Origin: Acidobacteriota bacterium
GTDB taxonomy: Bacteria; Acidobacteriota; Terriglobia; Terriglobales; Acidobacteriaceae
DNA: 6,717 bases
Assembly (NCBI GenBank): GCA_021851465.1
Contig: JAJZDL010000162.1
Location: forward strand, 1 to 6,717
Reading direction: 5' to 3'
Under the pieces are notes generated by a model. That model ran no database searches, was not told the DNA's origin, and worked only from the letters and a program-made list of their open reading frames with translations. Position numbers and translations under genes: made by a program. Positions 1 to 5,849 of the stretch are shown piece by piece. Position 1 is the first letter of the stretch; every line of letters starts with the position of its first letter.

Positions 1-379
1 CCGCGCCCCACACGCCGCCGCTGGTGCCCGTGTCTACATAGTGGATTCCCTTGGCCTTGAGTTCCTTGGCGCGGCGAATGTCGTCGCGGTAGTAGGAGTT
101 TCCGCCGTCGATGACGACGTCGTCGGGATCGAGCAGCGGGACCAGCTCATGCAGCGTCTCATCGACCACGCCCGCCGGGACCATGATCCATGCGGTCCGC
201 GGCCTCTTGAGCGTGCGGACAAACTCCGCGAGCGAAGCTGTCCCCGTCGCGCCCTGCTTCACCGACGCCGCCACGGCATCCGGCGACATGTCATAGACCA
301 CGCACTGGTGGCCCTTCTGCTGCAAGCGCCGCACCATGCTGGCCCCCATGCGCCCCAACCCAATCATGCCAAGCTCCAT
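1..379 (-). CDS. gnd: 6-phosphogluconate dehydrogenase, short-form type, 5' part only
   Basis: Only the first 126 residues are present; the gene runs off the left edge. The product should oxidatively decarboxylate 6-phosphogluconate to ribulose 5-phosphate with reduction of NAD(P)+ in the cytoplasm (pentose phosphate pathway). Residues 1-12 (MELGMIGLGRMG) form the Rossmann strand and dinucleotide loop. IDGGNSYYRDD at about 90-100 and DTGTSGGVWG at about 116-125 are the 6PGDH substrate-site signatures. The GTSGGVWG wording fits the short (about 300-residue, YqeC/GndA-like) branch better than the 470-residue branch, which usually has GVSGGEEGA here. That subtype call is from memory of the families. 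The ATG is preceded by GAGGGGGG (385-392) with a 5-nt spacer, which supports this start. The gene follows tsf on the same strand, but a 263-bp gap with a terminator-like stem suggests separate transcription. Confidence 0.93.
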   Translation of the reverse strand, partial: MELGMIGLGRMGASMVRRLQQKGHQCVVYDMSPDAVAASVKQGATGTASLAEFVRTLKRPRTAWIMVPAGVVDETLHELVPLLDPDDVVIDGGNSYYRDDIRRAKELKAKGIHYVDTGTSGGVWGA

Positions 380-590
380 GCAATCCCCCCTCAAAAAAAT
401 ATCCGTCTCTATTGTCGCTACTCTGTAGCGCTGTGCGCAGGCCGGAGAGCCAGCGACTTCGTCTGCCTGCCCGTCGCGCACACTTGCAAGCCGTGTCAAG
501 CTCGGTATCCCTAAAGTCAGATGCATGGATCGGCCCGCAGGAAACGCCTCTCACATGAATCATGGGACAAAATTGTGCTGTGCGAAAGAG
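380..590 (-). promoter_or_regulatory. Upstream region of the 6PGDH gene, with a 15-bp palindrome
   Basis: No gene is visible here. Reading towards the dehydrogenase gene, it holds a TTGACA hexamer (minus strand, around 495-500) without a convincing -10 box 16-18 bp downstream. It then has a perfect 6-bp inverted repeat CGCTAC-TCT-GTAGCG at 416-430, a run of seven T, and the GAGGGGGG ribosome-binding site at 385-392. The palindrome lies 37 bp from the start codon and could be an operator or a small leader hairpin. No promoter is assigned with confidence. Confidence 0.35.
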
Positions 591-615
591 AGGCCCGGTT
601 GCATCGACCGGGCCT
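591..615 (-). terminator. Terminator-like hairpin after tsf
   Basis: A perfect 9-bp inverted repeat (AGGCCCGGT / ACCGGGCCT) with a 7-nt loop lies 27 bp beyond the tsf stop codon. Read on the minus strand, the stem is followed by CTCTTTCG, a weak U-rich tail. It is probably the end of the rplM-rpsI-rpsB-tsf transcript. The short T tract means termination may be partial. Confidence 0.7.
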
Positions 616-642
616 TACTCATCGTTGGATGTGCCGAATTGT

Positions 643-1305
643 TTATGCCGACGGGGCCTCTGCCGCGGGCTTGGTCTGGGCGACGGTCCAATCGGCGGCG
701 CCGACTTTGAAGCGGGCGAAGCGGCGGACGGAGATGTTCTCGCCGAGCTTGGCGACCTTGGCGGCGACCAACTGCGCGATGGTCTGCGTCTGGTCTTTAA
801 TGAAGGGCTGGTCGAGCAGGCAGAACTCCTCGTAGAACTTGCCCAGCTTGCCTTCGAGGATCTTCTCGATGACGGCCGGCGGCTTGCCGGTGGCGGCGGC
901 CTGCGCGCGGTAGACGTCCTTCTCGCGGTCGATGTCCGCCTGCGTGACCTCGTCGCGACCGACGAAGCGCGGGTCGGCAGCGGCGATGTGCATGGCAACG
1001 TCGCGGAGCAGCTCCTGGAAGTCTTCGGTGCGCGCCACGAAGTCCGACTCGCAGTTGAGCTCGACCAGCACGCCGATCTTTCCGCCGGCGTGGATGTAGG
1101 TCCCCACGGCGCCCTCGTTGGTGGTGCGGCTGGCCTTCTTGGCGGCCGACGCCATGCCGCGCTTGCGCAGTACCACGAAGGCGGCCTCCATCTCGCCCTT
1201 TGCCTCTTGCAGCGCCTTGAGGCAGTCGCCCATGGGCGCGCCGGACTTCTCGCGCAGCTCCTTCACCTGTTTTGCATCGATCTTCACGTCTGTTTCGGTC
1301 GCCAT
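643..1305 (-). CDS. tsf: Translation elongation factor Ts, short form
   Basis: EF-Ts is the cytoplasmic nucleotide exchange factor that releases GDP from EF-Tu so it can reload with GTP. The protein is 220 residues, shorter than the roughly 280 residues of the E. coli factor and consistent with short forms that lack part of the C-terminal region. The N-terminal UBA-like domain carries LREKSGAPMGDCLKAL at 17-32, the EF-Ts signature. The core domain has the second signature around 64-84 (EGAVGTYIHAGGKIGV) and ESDFVAR at 86-92, matching the TDFV segment that contacts EF-Tu. The C-terminal tail from about 205 is Ala/Pro-rich and unlikely to be structured. The ATG is supported by AGGAGA at 1317-1322, 11 nt upstream. 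It lies 130 bp downstream of rpsB, the usual rpsB-tsf pairing, with a hairpin between the two genes. Confidence 0.97.
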   Translation of the reverse strand: MATETDVKIDAKQVKELREKSGAPMGDCLKALQEAKGEMEAAFVVLRKRGMASAAKKASRTTNEGAVGTYIHAGGKIGVLVELNCESDFVARTEDFQELLRDVAMHIAAADPRFVGRDEVTQADIDREKDVYRAQAAATGKPPAVIEKILEGKLGKFYEEFCLLDQPFIKDQTQTIAQLVAAKVAKLGENISVRRFARFKVGAADWTVAQTKPAAEAPSA

Positions 1306-1373
1306 TGTTTTCGTCGTCTCCTAATCAACTACCCGGCAAAAAGTCCTGCCGCATGTTTGTGCCTCACGCAGAA

Positions 1374-1410
1374 AGAGCGTGGAGCGGGTTGTCGCCGTTC
1401 TCCACGCTCT
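1374..1410 (-). terminator. Intercistronic hairpin between rpsB and tsf
   Basis: A perfect 11-bp inverted repeat (AGAGCGTGGAG at 1374-1384, CTCCACGCTCT at 1400-1410) encloses a 15-nt loop. The inner CGG/CCG can extend the stem with a 2-nt bulge. It starts 25 bp after the rpsB stop. On the minus strand it is followed by TTCTGCG, so its U tract is short. It could act as a partial terminator lowering tsf output relative to rpsB, or as an mRNA 3'-end stabiliser. Confidence 0.6.
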
Positions 1411-1435
1411 CCTTCGTTCAAGGAAGTGTAGAGTT

Positions 1436-2392
1436 CTATGCGCCGCTGGCTGCGTGCGCCTGCTCCGGCTCGACATCCTGCTGCGTGGCGGCAGCGGGGG
1501 CCTTGCGAATGTTGCCGCCCATCACCGCGTTCAGGTCGATCTCCTCATCGTCCGCAAGGTCGTCGACCGACTGTGCCGCGATGCCAGCCGACTCGTGAAC
1601 CTCGCCGGCCAGATCGACTGCGTCCAGCTCGCCCTCTTCGCCGATGTACTCGGGGGCGATCTCGGCCTGCTGCACGTCGGCGACCTCGGTCGCAAAGGCC
1701 TTCTCCGAGACCATCTGGACGCCCTCGGCGGCGGAGTCGGCGATCTTCGAGGTGAAGAGCCGAATGGCGCGCAACGCGTCGTCGTTGCCGGGGATCACAT
1801 AGTCCACCAGCGTCGGGTCGCAGTTTGTGTCCACCACCGCGACCACGGGGATTCCCAGCTTGCGGGCCTCGGCCACGGCGATGGCCTCGTTGTTGGAGTC
1901 CACCACGAACAGGGCGTCCGGCAGCCGCTTCATGGTCTTGATGCCGGAGAGGTTGACCGAGAGGTGCTTGCGCTCGCGCTCCAGCTTGATGACCTCCTTC
2001 TTGGTGAGGAGGTCGTAGCGGCCGTCTGTGGACATCTCGTCCAGCTCCTGCAAACGCTTGACGGACTTCTGCACGGTCACCCAGTTGGTGAGCAGCCCGC
2101 CCAGCCAACGGCTGTTGATGTAGGGCATTCCACAGCGCTTGGCCTCTTCCGCGATGGCGTCCTGGGCCTGGCGCTTGGTGCCGACAAAGAGCACCAGCTT
2201 GCCGGCACCGGTCACATCGGTGACAAACTTCGACGCCTCCTTGAACATCTTGAGCGTCTTCTGCAGGTCGATGATGTAAATCCCATTGCGCTCGCCGAAG
2301 ATGTACTCCTTCATCCTGGGGTTCCAGCGCTTGGTTTGGTGCCCGAAGTGGACGCCCGCTTCGAGCAGTTCCTTCATTGTGATGTTTGCCAA
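1436..2392 (-). CDS. rpsB: 30S ribosomal protein S2 with long acidic C-terminal extension, TTG start
   Basis: S2 binds the 30S subunit between head and body with S3 and S5 and is needed for S1 docking in many bacteria. The protein is 318 residues. Residues 1-228 are a full S2 core: MKELLEAGVHFGHQTKRWNP at 6-25, GIYIIDLQKT at 37-46, LFVGTKRQAQ at 68-77, RWLGGLLTN at 95-103, PDALFVVD at 158-165 and the PVVAVVDTNCDP segment at 182-193. Residues from about 229 to 318 form an extra tail rich in Glu, Asp and Ala, not present in E. coli S2 (241 residues). The start is TTG at 2390-2392. AAGGAG at 2398-2403 lies 5 nt away, whereas the first ATG (2375-2377) would be 20 nt away. The start MANITMKELL also fits the family. 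It stands 154 bp after rpsI and 130 bp before tsf. Confidence 0.96.
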   Translation of the reverse strand: MANITMKELLEAGVHFGHQTKRWNPRMKEYIFGERNGIYIIDLQKTLKMFKEASKFVTDVTGAGKLVLFVGTKRQAQDAIAEEAKRCGMPYINSRWLGGLLTNWVTVQKSVKRLQELDEMSTDGRYDLLTKKEVIKLERERKHLSVNLSGIKTMKRLPDALFVVDSNNEAIAVAEARKLGIPVVAVVDTNCDPTLVDYVIPGNDDALRAIRLFTSKIADSAAEGVQMVSEKAFATEVADVQQAEIAPEYIGEEGELDAVDLAGEVHESAGIAAQSVDDLADDEEIDLNAVMGGNIRKAPAAATQQDVEPEQAHAASGA

Positions 2393-2397
2393 TGGAT

Positions 2398-2403
2398 CTC
2401 CTT
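2398..2403 (-). promoter_or_regulatory. Ribosome-binding site that decides the rpsB TTG start
   Basis: AAGGAG on the minus strand, 5 nt before the TTG codon at 2390-2392. It is too far (20 nt) from the in-frame ATG at 2375-2377, so TTG is the better start call. Confidence 0.75.
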
Positions 2404-2411
2404 TGTAAAGC

Positions 2412-2434
2412 CTGCCGGAGGGTTGCTCCGGCGG
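2412..2434 (-). promoter_or_regulatory. Hairpin just upstream of the rpsB ribosome-binding site
   Basis: GCCGGAG (2414-2420) and CTCCGGC (2426-2432) form a perfect 7-bp stem with a 5-nt loop, extendable by one G-T and one C-G pair to 2412-2434. On the minus strand it ends about 8 nt before AAGGAG, followed by CTTTAC. The position suits control of rpsB translation or weak attenuation. This role is inferred; only the inverted repeat is seen. Confidence 0.5.
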
Positions 2435-2503
2435 CTGGATTTATCCCGCGTACGGGAGATTGGACTCCTTGCCTCAGGCTGCCTGCATCCGAGGGTGATT
2501 CTC

Positions 2504-2535
2504 AGCGGCCCGCTCACAACGAACGACGGGCCGCT
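2504..2535 (-). terminator. Hairpin after the rpsI stop codon (no U tract)
   Basis: AGCGGCCCG (2504-2512) and CGGGCCGCT (2527-2535) form a perfect 9-bp GC-rich stem with a 14-nt loop, 11 nt after the rpsI stop. The following bases on the minus strand are GAGAATC, so it is not a classical intrinsic terminator. It may be a 3'-end stabiliser, a processing site or part of an rpsB leader. Confidence 0.45.
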
Positions 2536-2546
2536 TACACCTGTAC

Positions 2547-2942
2547 TTACCGCTTGCTGAACTGGAAGCGAGCGCGAGCGCCCTTCTGCCCGTACTTCTT
2601 GCGTTCCTTGCCGCGGGAGTCGCGGGTGACGAGGCCCTCGGCCTTCAGCGCCTTGCGCAGCTCGGGGTTGAACTCCATGAGCGCGCGGGCGATGCCAAGC
2701 TTGACCGCGTCGGCCTGACCCATCACGCCGCCGCCACGCACCGTTGTAACGACGTCGAAGGTCTCGCCGATGTCGGCGATGCCCAGCGAACGCCTTGCCG
2801 CCGCGCGCTGCTGCGCGGTGACGAAGTACACGTCGCACTCCTGCTTGTTGACTGTGAACTTGCCGCTGCCGGGACGCAGGAATACGCGCGCAATCGACGA
2901 CTTGCGCCGCCCCGTTCCGTAGTACTGAACCAAATCCGCCAT
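2547..2942 (-). CDS. rpsI: 30S ribosomal protein S9
   Basis: S9 is a head protein of the 30S subunit, and its C-terminal tail reaches the P-site tRNA. The 131-residue length is normal. YYGTGRRKSSIARVFLRPG at 7-25 is the conserved N-terminal strand region. GGGVMGQADAVKLGIARAL at 70-88 is the family signature, and the C-terminus RARFQFSKR at 123-131 is the basic tRNA-contacting tail. The ATG is preceded by AAGGAG (2947-2952) with a 4-nt spacer. It lies 73 bp after rplM with no terminator between them, so the two are very likely co-transcribed, the standard L13-S9 pair. Confidence 0.97.
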   Translation of the reverse strand: MADLVQYYGTGRRKSSIARVFLRPGSGKFTVNKQECDVYFVTAQQRAAARRSLGIADIGETFDVVTTVRGGGVMGQADAVKLGIARALMEFNPELRKALKAEGLVTRDSRGKERKKYGQKGARARFQFSKR

Positions 2943-3015
2943 GATGCTCCTTAGAACCTTCTGTGAGGGCCAGTGGCCATGCGCAGGCTCTCGCCCAGCG
3001 CGAAAAACGAACCTT

Positions 3016-3456
3016 TTACGCCTTGCCTTCGAGCGCCACCGGCTGCTGTGCCAGGTGCGGATGGTGCGGCCCTTTGTAGACCTTCAGCTTGGTCGCCATC
3101 TGGCGGCCCATCTTGGATTTGGGCAGCATGCCCTTGATCGACTGCTCGACGATCGCCTCCGGACGCCGGGCCAGCAGCTTGACGAACGACTCTTCGCGCA
3201 GCCCTCCGGGAAAGCCGGTGTAGCGGCGATAGAGCTTCTTGTCCGCCTTCATGCCGGTGAGCACGATCTTCTCGCAGTTGACCACGATCACATGGTCGCC
3301 CATGTCGATGTAGGGCGTATACAGCACGTTGTTCTTGCCTGCCAGGATCGACGCGGCCTGCGTCGAAAGGCGGCCCAGCGTCTTGCCTGCGGCGTCCAGC
3401 AGATACCACTTGCGCTGGATGTCCTTGCCGCTCGGAATGGTTGTTGTGTTGTTCAT
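3016..3456 (-). CDS. rplM: 50S ribosomal protein L13
   Basis: L13 is an early-assembling 50S protein bound to 23S rRNA. The protein is 146 residues, the usual length. RKWYLLDAAGKTLGRLST at 15-32, KNNVLYTPYIDMGDHVIVVN at 41-60 and the signature IKGMLPKSKMGRQM at 107-120, running to KVYKG at 125-129, identify it. The frame stays open about 79 codons further upstream, but that stretch has no L13 similarity and the ATG at 3454-3456 gives the normal N-terminus. AGGGAG at 3469-3474 lies 12 nt upstream, slightly far. It is the first gene of the rplM-rpsI-rpsB-tsf operon. The likely promoter is about 425 bp upstream, giving a long leader. Confidence 0.97.
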   Translation of the reverse strand: MNNTTTIPSGKDIQRKWYLLDAAGKTLGRLSTQAASILAGKNNVLYTPYIDMGDHVIVVNCEKIVLTGMKADKKLYRRYTGFPGGLREESFVKLLARRPEAIVEQSIKGMLPKSKMGRQMATKLKVYKGPHHPHLAQQPVALEGKA

Positions 3457-3499
3457 ACTGCCTGATTGCTCCCTGGTTCTGCCGTCTTCCTTGTTGTTT

Positions 3500-3532
3500 G
3501 GAACCGCCGCTACAGAATCGGCTTGCGGTTCC
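3500..3532 (-). promoter_or_regulatory. Hairpin in the rplM leader, 43 nt before the start codon
   Basis: GGAACCGC (3500-3507) and GCGGTTCC (3525-3532) make a perfect 8-bp stem with a 17-nt loop. On the minus strand it is followed by AAACAACAAGG, without a U tract, so it is not a terminator. Its place just before the rplM ribosome-binding site suits a binding site for a repressor r-protein or a translation-modulating structure. That role is inferred. Confidence 0.45.
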
Positions 3533-3799
3533 CAACCAGCCCGGCGCGGTACGGAAGAAGATGACTGCGTGCTGCGTTGGATTGCCATGCGTACCGCCCA
3601 GTGCAACGGCGGAACGCCCTCTACAAAAGCCCCAGCCGAGGCGGCAGCGCAAGACGCACTGCGGAGCCGAAGCTCTCTCCGCGATGCAAACACGAAGGAG
3701 CTTGACCGCCTGGAGATCGCACTTTGCCTGTGTCGTGGGTGTTTCCGGGGCTGGCCGACGTGCGGGCTGCTCCCGGTGAATCCACCACGGTCGTCCGAT

Positions 3800-3866
3800 C
3801 CTGCTGCACCGTCCGGCGAACCAGCCCTTCAATGGGCATGAACCACCATAGACGTGCAGCCGCAGG
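3800..3866 (-). promoter_or_regulatory. Stem at the 5' end of the predicted rplM leader RNA
   Basis: GCTGCAC (3803-3809) plus GTC (3811-3813) pair with GAC (3851-3853) plus GTGCAGC (3854-3860). This gives 10 base pairs with a single bulged base, and CCT/AGG outside can add three more across an internal loop. The apical part holds a small GCCC/GGGC hairpin (3824-3837). The predicted transcription start is near 3875, so this would be the first structure in the transcript. It does not match a riboswitch class that I recognise. Confidence 0.4.
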
Positions 3867-3881
3867 ACTGCGCGAGCATTC

Positions 3882-3910
3882 AGAATATCCCACACACAAC
3901 CGCAAGTCAA
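3882..3910 (-). promoter_or_regulatory. Sigma70-type promoter for the rplM operon
   Basis: On the minus strand TTGACT (-35, 3905-3910) is followed after exactly 17 bp by TATTCT (-10, 3882-3887). The -35 box matches five of six consensus bases and the -10 box four of six, including the three most conserved positions. It points at rplM, with a predicted start near 3875 and hence a leader of about 420 nt. I saw no better promoter closer to rplM. Confidence 0.6.
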
Positions 3911-3982
3911 TGCAGTCCATGGGAGATGCGGGGCAATCGCGTTTGAAGATATTTCTGGGCAAGGAGAGTTGGTTCCTGAACT

Positions 3983-4044
3983 GTGAGCTTGGGAGCCGTA
4001 GGCCGACAGCTTACGGCAACTGCTATTTGAGCTTGGAGGCTCAC
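3983..4044. repeat. Nested inverted repeats in the gene-free divergent region
   Basis: An outer GTGAGC/GCTCAC pair (3983-3988, 4039-4044) encloses a 9-bp hairpin (3995-4003 with 4009-4017, one G-T pair, 5-nt loop CGACA). GAGCTTGG also occurs twice as a direct repeat within the element (from 3985 and from 4029). There is no coding sequence. It may be a small structured RNA, an extragenic repeat or just a fold-prone spacer. Confidence 0.35.
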
Positions 4045-4107
4045 TCTTCGGGGTTGTCTGAAAACTACGCGACTCGCACTCGACGCTGAGACAAACAACG
4101 ACGATAT

Positions 4108-4170
4108 ACGGGGGCTCTTCGCTGCGCTCAGAATGACAAGCCTTAAAGAAGGCTGTGGTCAGAATAACAA
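4108..4170. repeat. Extragenic repeat-like element with two TCAGAATRACAA copies flanking a hairpin
   Basis: TCAGAATGACAA (4128-4139) and TCAGAATAACAA (4159-4170) differ at one base. They flank AGCCTT-AAAG-AAGGCT (4139-4154), a perfect 6-bp hairpin with a 4-nt loop. The left flank, CTTCGCTGCGCTCAGAATGAC, resembles short intergenic repeats that I recall as frequent in Acidobacteriota chromosomes. Whether this copy belongs to such a family cannot be checked here. It lies upstream of the exported-protein gene. Confidence 0.45.
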
Positions 4171-4337
4171 TCTGTAAATCTTCGGTGAAAAGCACTGTTT
4201 CTGGACAGGTTCTAAACGAAACGAAGCCGATATCACGGATCGAACCATGTGAGGAATTCGGGGAAATGAGATCTAACATGGACGTGGAAGGTGGCGAGAT
4301 GGGAGACTACTCTGAGTTGCGGCGTGGCGAGGTGCGG

Positions 4338-5849
4338 ATGGGGCGAGTTGTAGGACGCGCGGGTTGTGTGGTTGTGGTGGCACTTTTGTGCGGGTTTCGC
4401 TTGGTCGCGCAGCCGACTCCAATTGATCCGTACAGTTTGGCGATGGTGAAGGCGGCATGTGGCGCTGAGGGCGTATCTGCTGCCGTTGTGGCGACGCGTG
4501 AACCCACCGCAGCACCATCGCTCGATCCGGGGAAGGCGCGGATTTATGTGATTACAGAGTCGTGGAAATTGATCGGCTTTGCGGGCGAGCCGGTCATCCT
4601 CGGGATCGATGGAAGATGGTTCGGCGCGAACCGGGATCGCCACTTTGGCTTTAGCTTCGTCGATGTAGCGCCGGGCATACATCATCTTTGCGTTGCAGCG
4701 AACGTACACGGCATGTTGCCCAATTCGTCCGCCTCGGTTGCGCTGGCACGGGTGGAGGCGAAGGCCGGTGAGACGTACTACTTCTACAACCACTGCGTAA
4801 AGCTCTCGCACTTTTTAGACATCGTGCCGATCAATCGCGAGACAGGGGAGATGTATGTCCAGGCGATACCGCCGGCGCACGGCAACATTCCCAAGTTATT
4901 GAAGACGGCGGCTGCGCAGGCGACCTGCGGTCCCGATCCGAAGCAGATGCCGTCCGGTTCGCCGCTTCCACGAACTTTGCCCGGGCCTCCGGCCGAGGGA
5001 AAGGCACTGATCTACTTTTATTCAAGGACGCTCCAAACATGGGGTAGCAAACGGATCAGAGTTGCGATAGATGGGCGCTGGGCTGGTCAAATGCGTTCAG
5101 ACTCCTTTCTTGCAGTGGAAGTGAGTCCAGGGGTACATCGCATCTGTTCTGCCACAAAGCCCGCGATTGGATTGCCTATCGCGCTCTGGCTGGGGGGTAT
5201 CCAAGCGTCCGCGAGCAAAACTTATTTTATCAATACCGACACGCTTGAGCAGGGAGACGGCAACCCGGCGAGCTTCTGGCTTAGTCGGATTGCGTCAATG
5301 CCAAAGCCGGATGCGCCTGTTCCGAAGGCGGTCATACGCTGGGGTAGATCCCAGTTCCCGTTTATGGCTGACGAAATGCGGACGTGCGGTATACCGACGG
5401 CTGGGGCGAGGTTCACGAATATGGGAACTCCTGTGCCAAAGGACGAGTCTTCCACCACTGGCCCGCGTGCGGTCTTATTATTGCTATCGGATGTGAAAAA
5501 GTTGCCCCAGCGCAACGCGGTGAACATGACGCTCGATGGGAAGTGGGTAGCCTCCCTGCGAATCAGTTCATGGACTTCTCTTCCTGTTTCGCCCGGCAAA
5601 CATCGCATCTGTTCTCACCTAAATCCGGGAGGAAGTTGGAACGCCCCGGAGCTTGACGCCGGCGACACACTGGTTCTCGATTCTCTGCATATCCCTAACG
5701 AAAGTGCGAGCCTCTATTTTGGGATCATACTTCATGTGATTAAGCTTGAGTATTCGAACCTTTACCAGTTCATGAACGAGCGAATTGATCCAGATGAGGG
5801 ATCGCTGCTGACTGCTTTTTATCCGAAGGCGAGCGCTACCGGTTTATGA
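4338..5849 (+). CDS. Predicted exported protein with three tandem DUF2846-like domains
   Basis: The function is unknown. From ATG 4338 the protein is 503 residues. Residues 1-24 look like a Sec signal peptide: two Arg, the hydrophobic stretch CVVVVALLCGF, and probable cleavage after LVA. The rest is three copies of one module, each built as: Cys-Gly, a Pro/Ser-rich linker, a beta strand (KARIYV / KALIYF / RAVLLL), then DGRW or DGKW at 91, 245 and 400. A PG-[IVK]-H-x-[LI]-C motif follows (Cys at 118, 270 and 425). A [AS]xAGxTYYF-like strand comes next (141-149), decaying to ASKTYFI and AGDTLVL in copies two and three. This layout resembles DUF2846 (PF11008), from memory. GAGGTG (4329-4334) precedes the chosen ATG. 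ATG 4299 with AAGGTGG upstream, ATG 4278, ATG 4266 and GTG 4155 are other in-frame starts. The product is likely periplasmic, with one disulfide per module possible. The gene stands alone between the divergent rplM operon and aceE. Confidence 0.8.
   Translation: MGRVVGRAGCVVVVALLCGFRLVAQPTPIDPYSLAMVKAACGAEGVSAAVVATREPTAAPSLDPGKARIYVITESWKLIGFAGEPVILGIDGRWFGANRDRHFGFSFVDVAPGIHHLCVAANVHGMLPNSSASVALARVEAKAGETYYFYNHCVKLSHFLDIVPINRETGEMYVQAIPPAHGNIPKLLKTAAAQATCGPDPKQMPSGSPLPRTLPGPPAEGKALIYFYSRTLQTWGSKRIRVAIDGRWAGQMRSDSFLAVEVSPGVHRICSATKPAIGLPIALWLGGIQASASKTYFINTDTLEQGDGNPASFWLSRIASMPKPDAPVPKAVIRWGRSQFPFMADEMRTCGIPTAGARFTNMGTPVPKDESSTTGPRAVLLLLSDVKKLPQRNAVNMTLDGKWVASLRISSWTSLPVSPGKHRICSHLNPGGSWNAPELDAGDTLVLDSLHIPNESASLYFGIILHVIKLEYSNLYQFMNERIDPDEGSLLTAFYPKASATGL
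4458..5837 (+). repeat. Three protein-level repeat units within the exported protein gene
   Basis: The units start at Cys-Gly codons at about 4458, 4926 and 5385 (residues 41, 197 and 350) and are 153-156 residues apart. DGRW/DGKW recurs at intervals of 154 and 155 residues, and the HxxC cysteine at 152 and 155. Similarity is clear in protein but weak in DNA, so the triplication appears old. Unit ends are approximate (4868, 5291, 5837). Confidence 0.8.

Noticed and set aside
490..500. TTGACA hexamer as promoter of the 6PGDH gene
   Set aside because: No acceptable -10 box at 16-18 bp downstream on the minus strand.
562..1431. Long open frame of 289 codons on the plus strand opposite tsf
   Set aside because: It is antisense to a clear EF-Ts gene; the protein is Gly/Leu/Asp-rich, as expected of a mirror frame in high-GC DNA, and resembles no family.
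1379..2560. 393-codon open frame on the plus strand opposite rpsB
   Set aside because: Antisense shadow of S2, whose motifs are complete on the minus strand.
3457..3693. N-terminal extension of L13 to an upstream start
   Set aside because: The added residues do not resemble L13 and the internal ATG at 3456 gives the normal family N-terminus; the region is better read as leader RNA.
2951..4279. 442-codon open frame on the minus strand across rplM and its upstream region
   Set aside because: It reads rplM out of frame and passes through non-coding repeats; no recognisable domain and no supporting ribosome-binding site.
4365..4394. Lipoprotein signal at the cysteines near the start of the exported protein
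   Set aside because: Cys18 is preceded by Leu-Leu rather than Gly, Ala or Ser, and Cys10 lies before the hydrophobic stretch; neither forms a proper lipobox.
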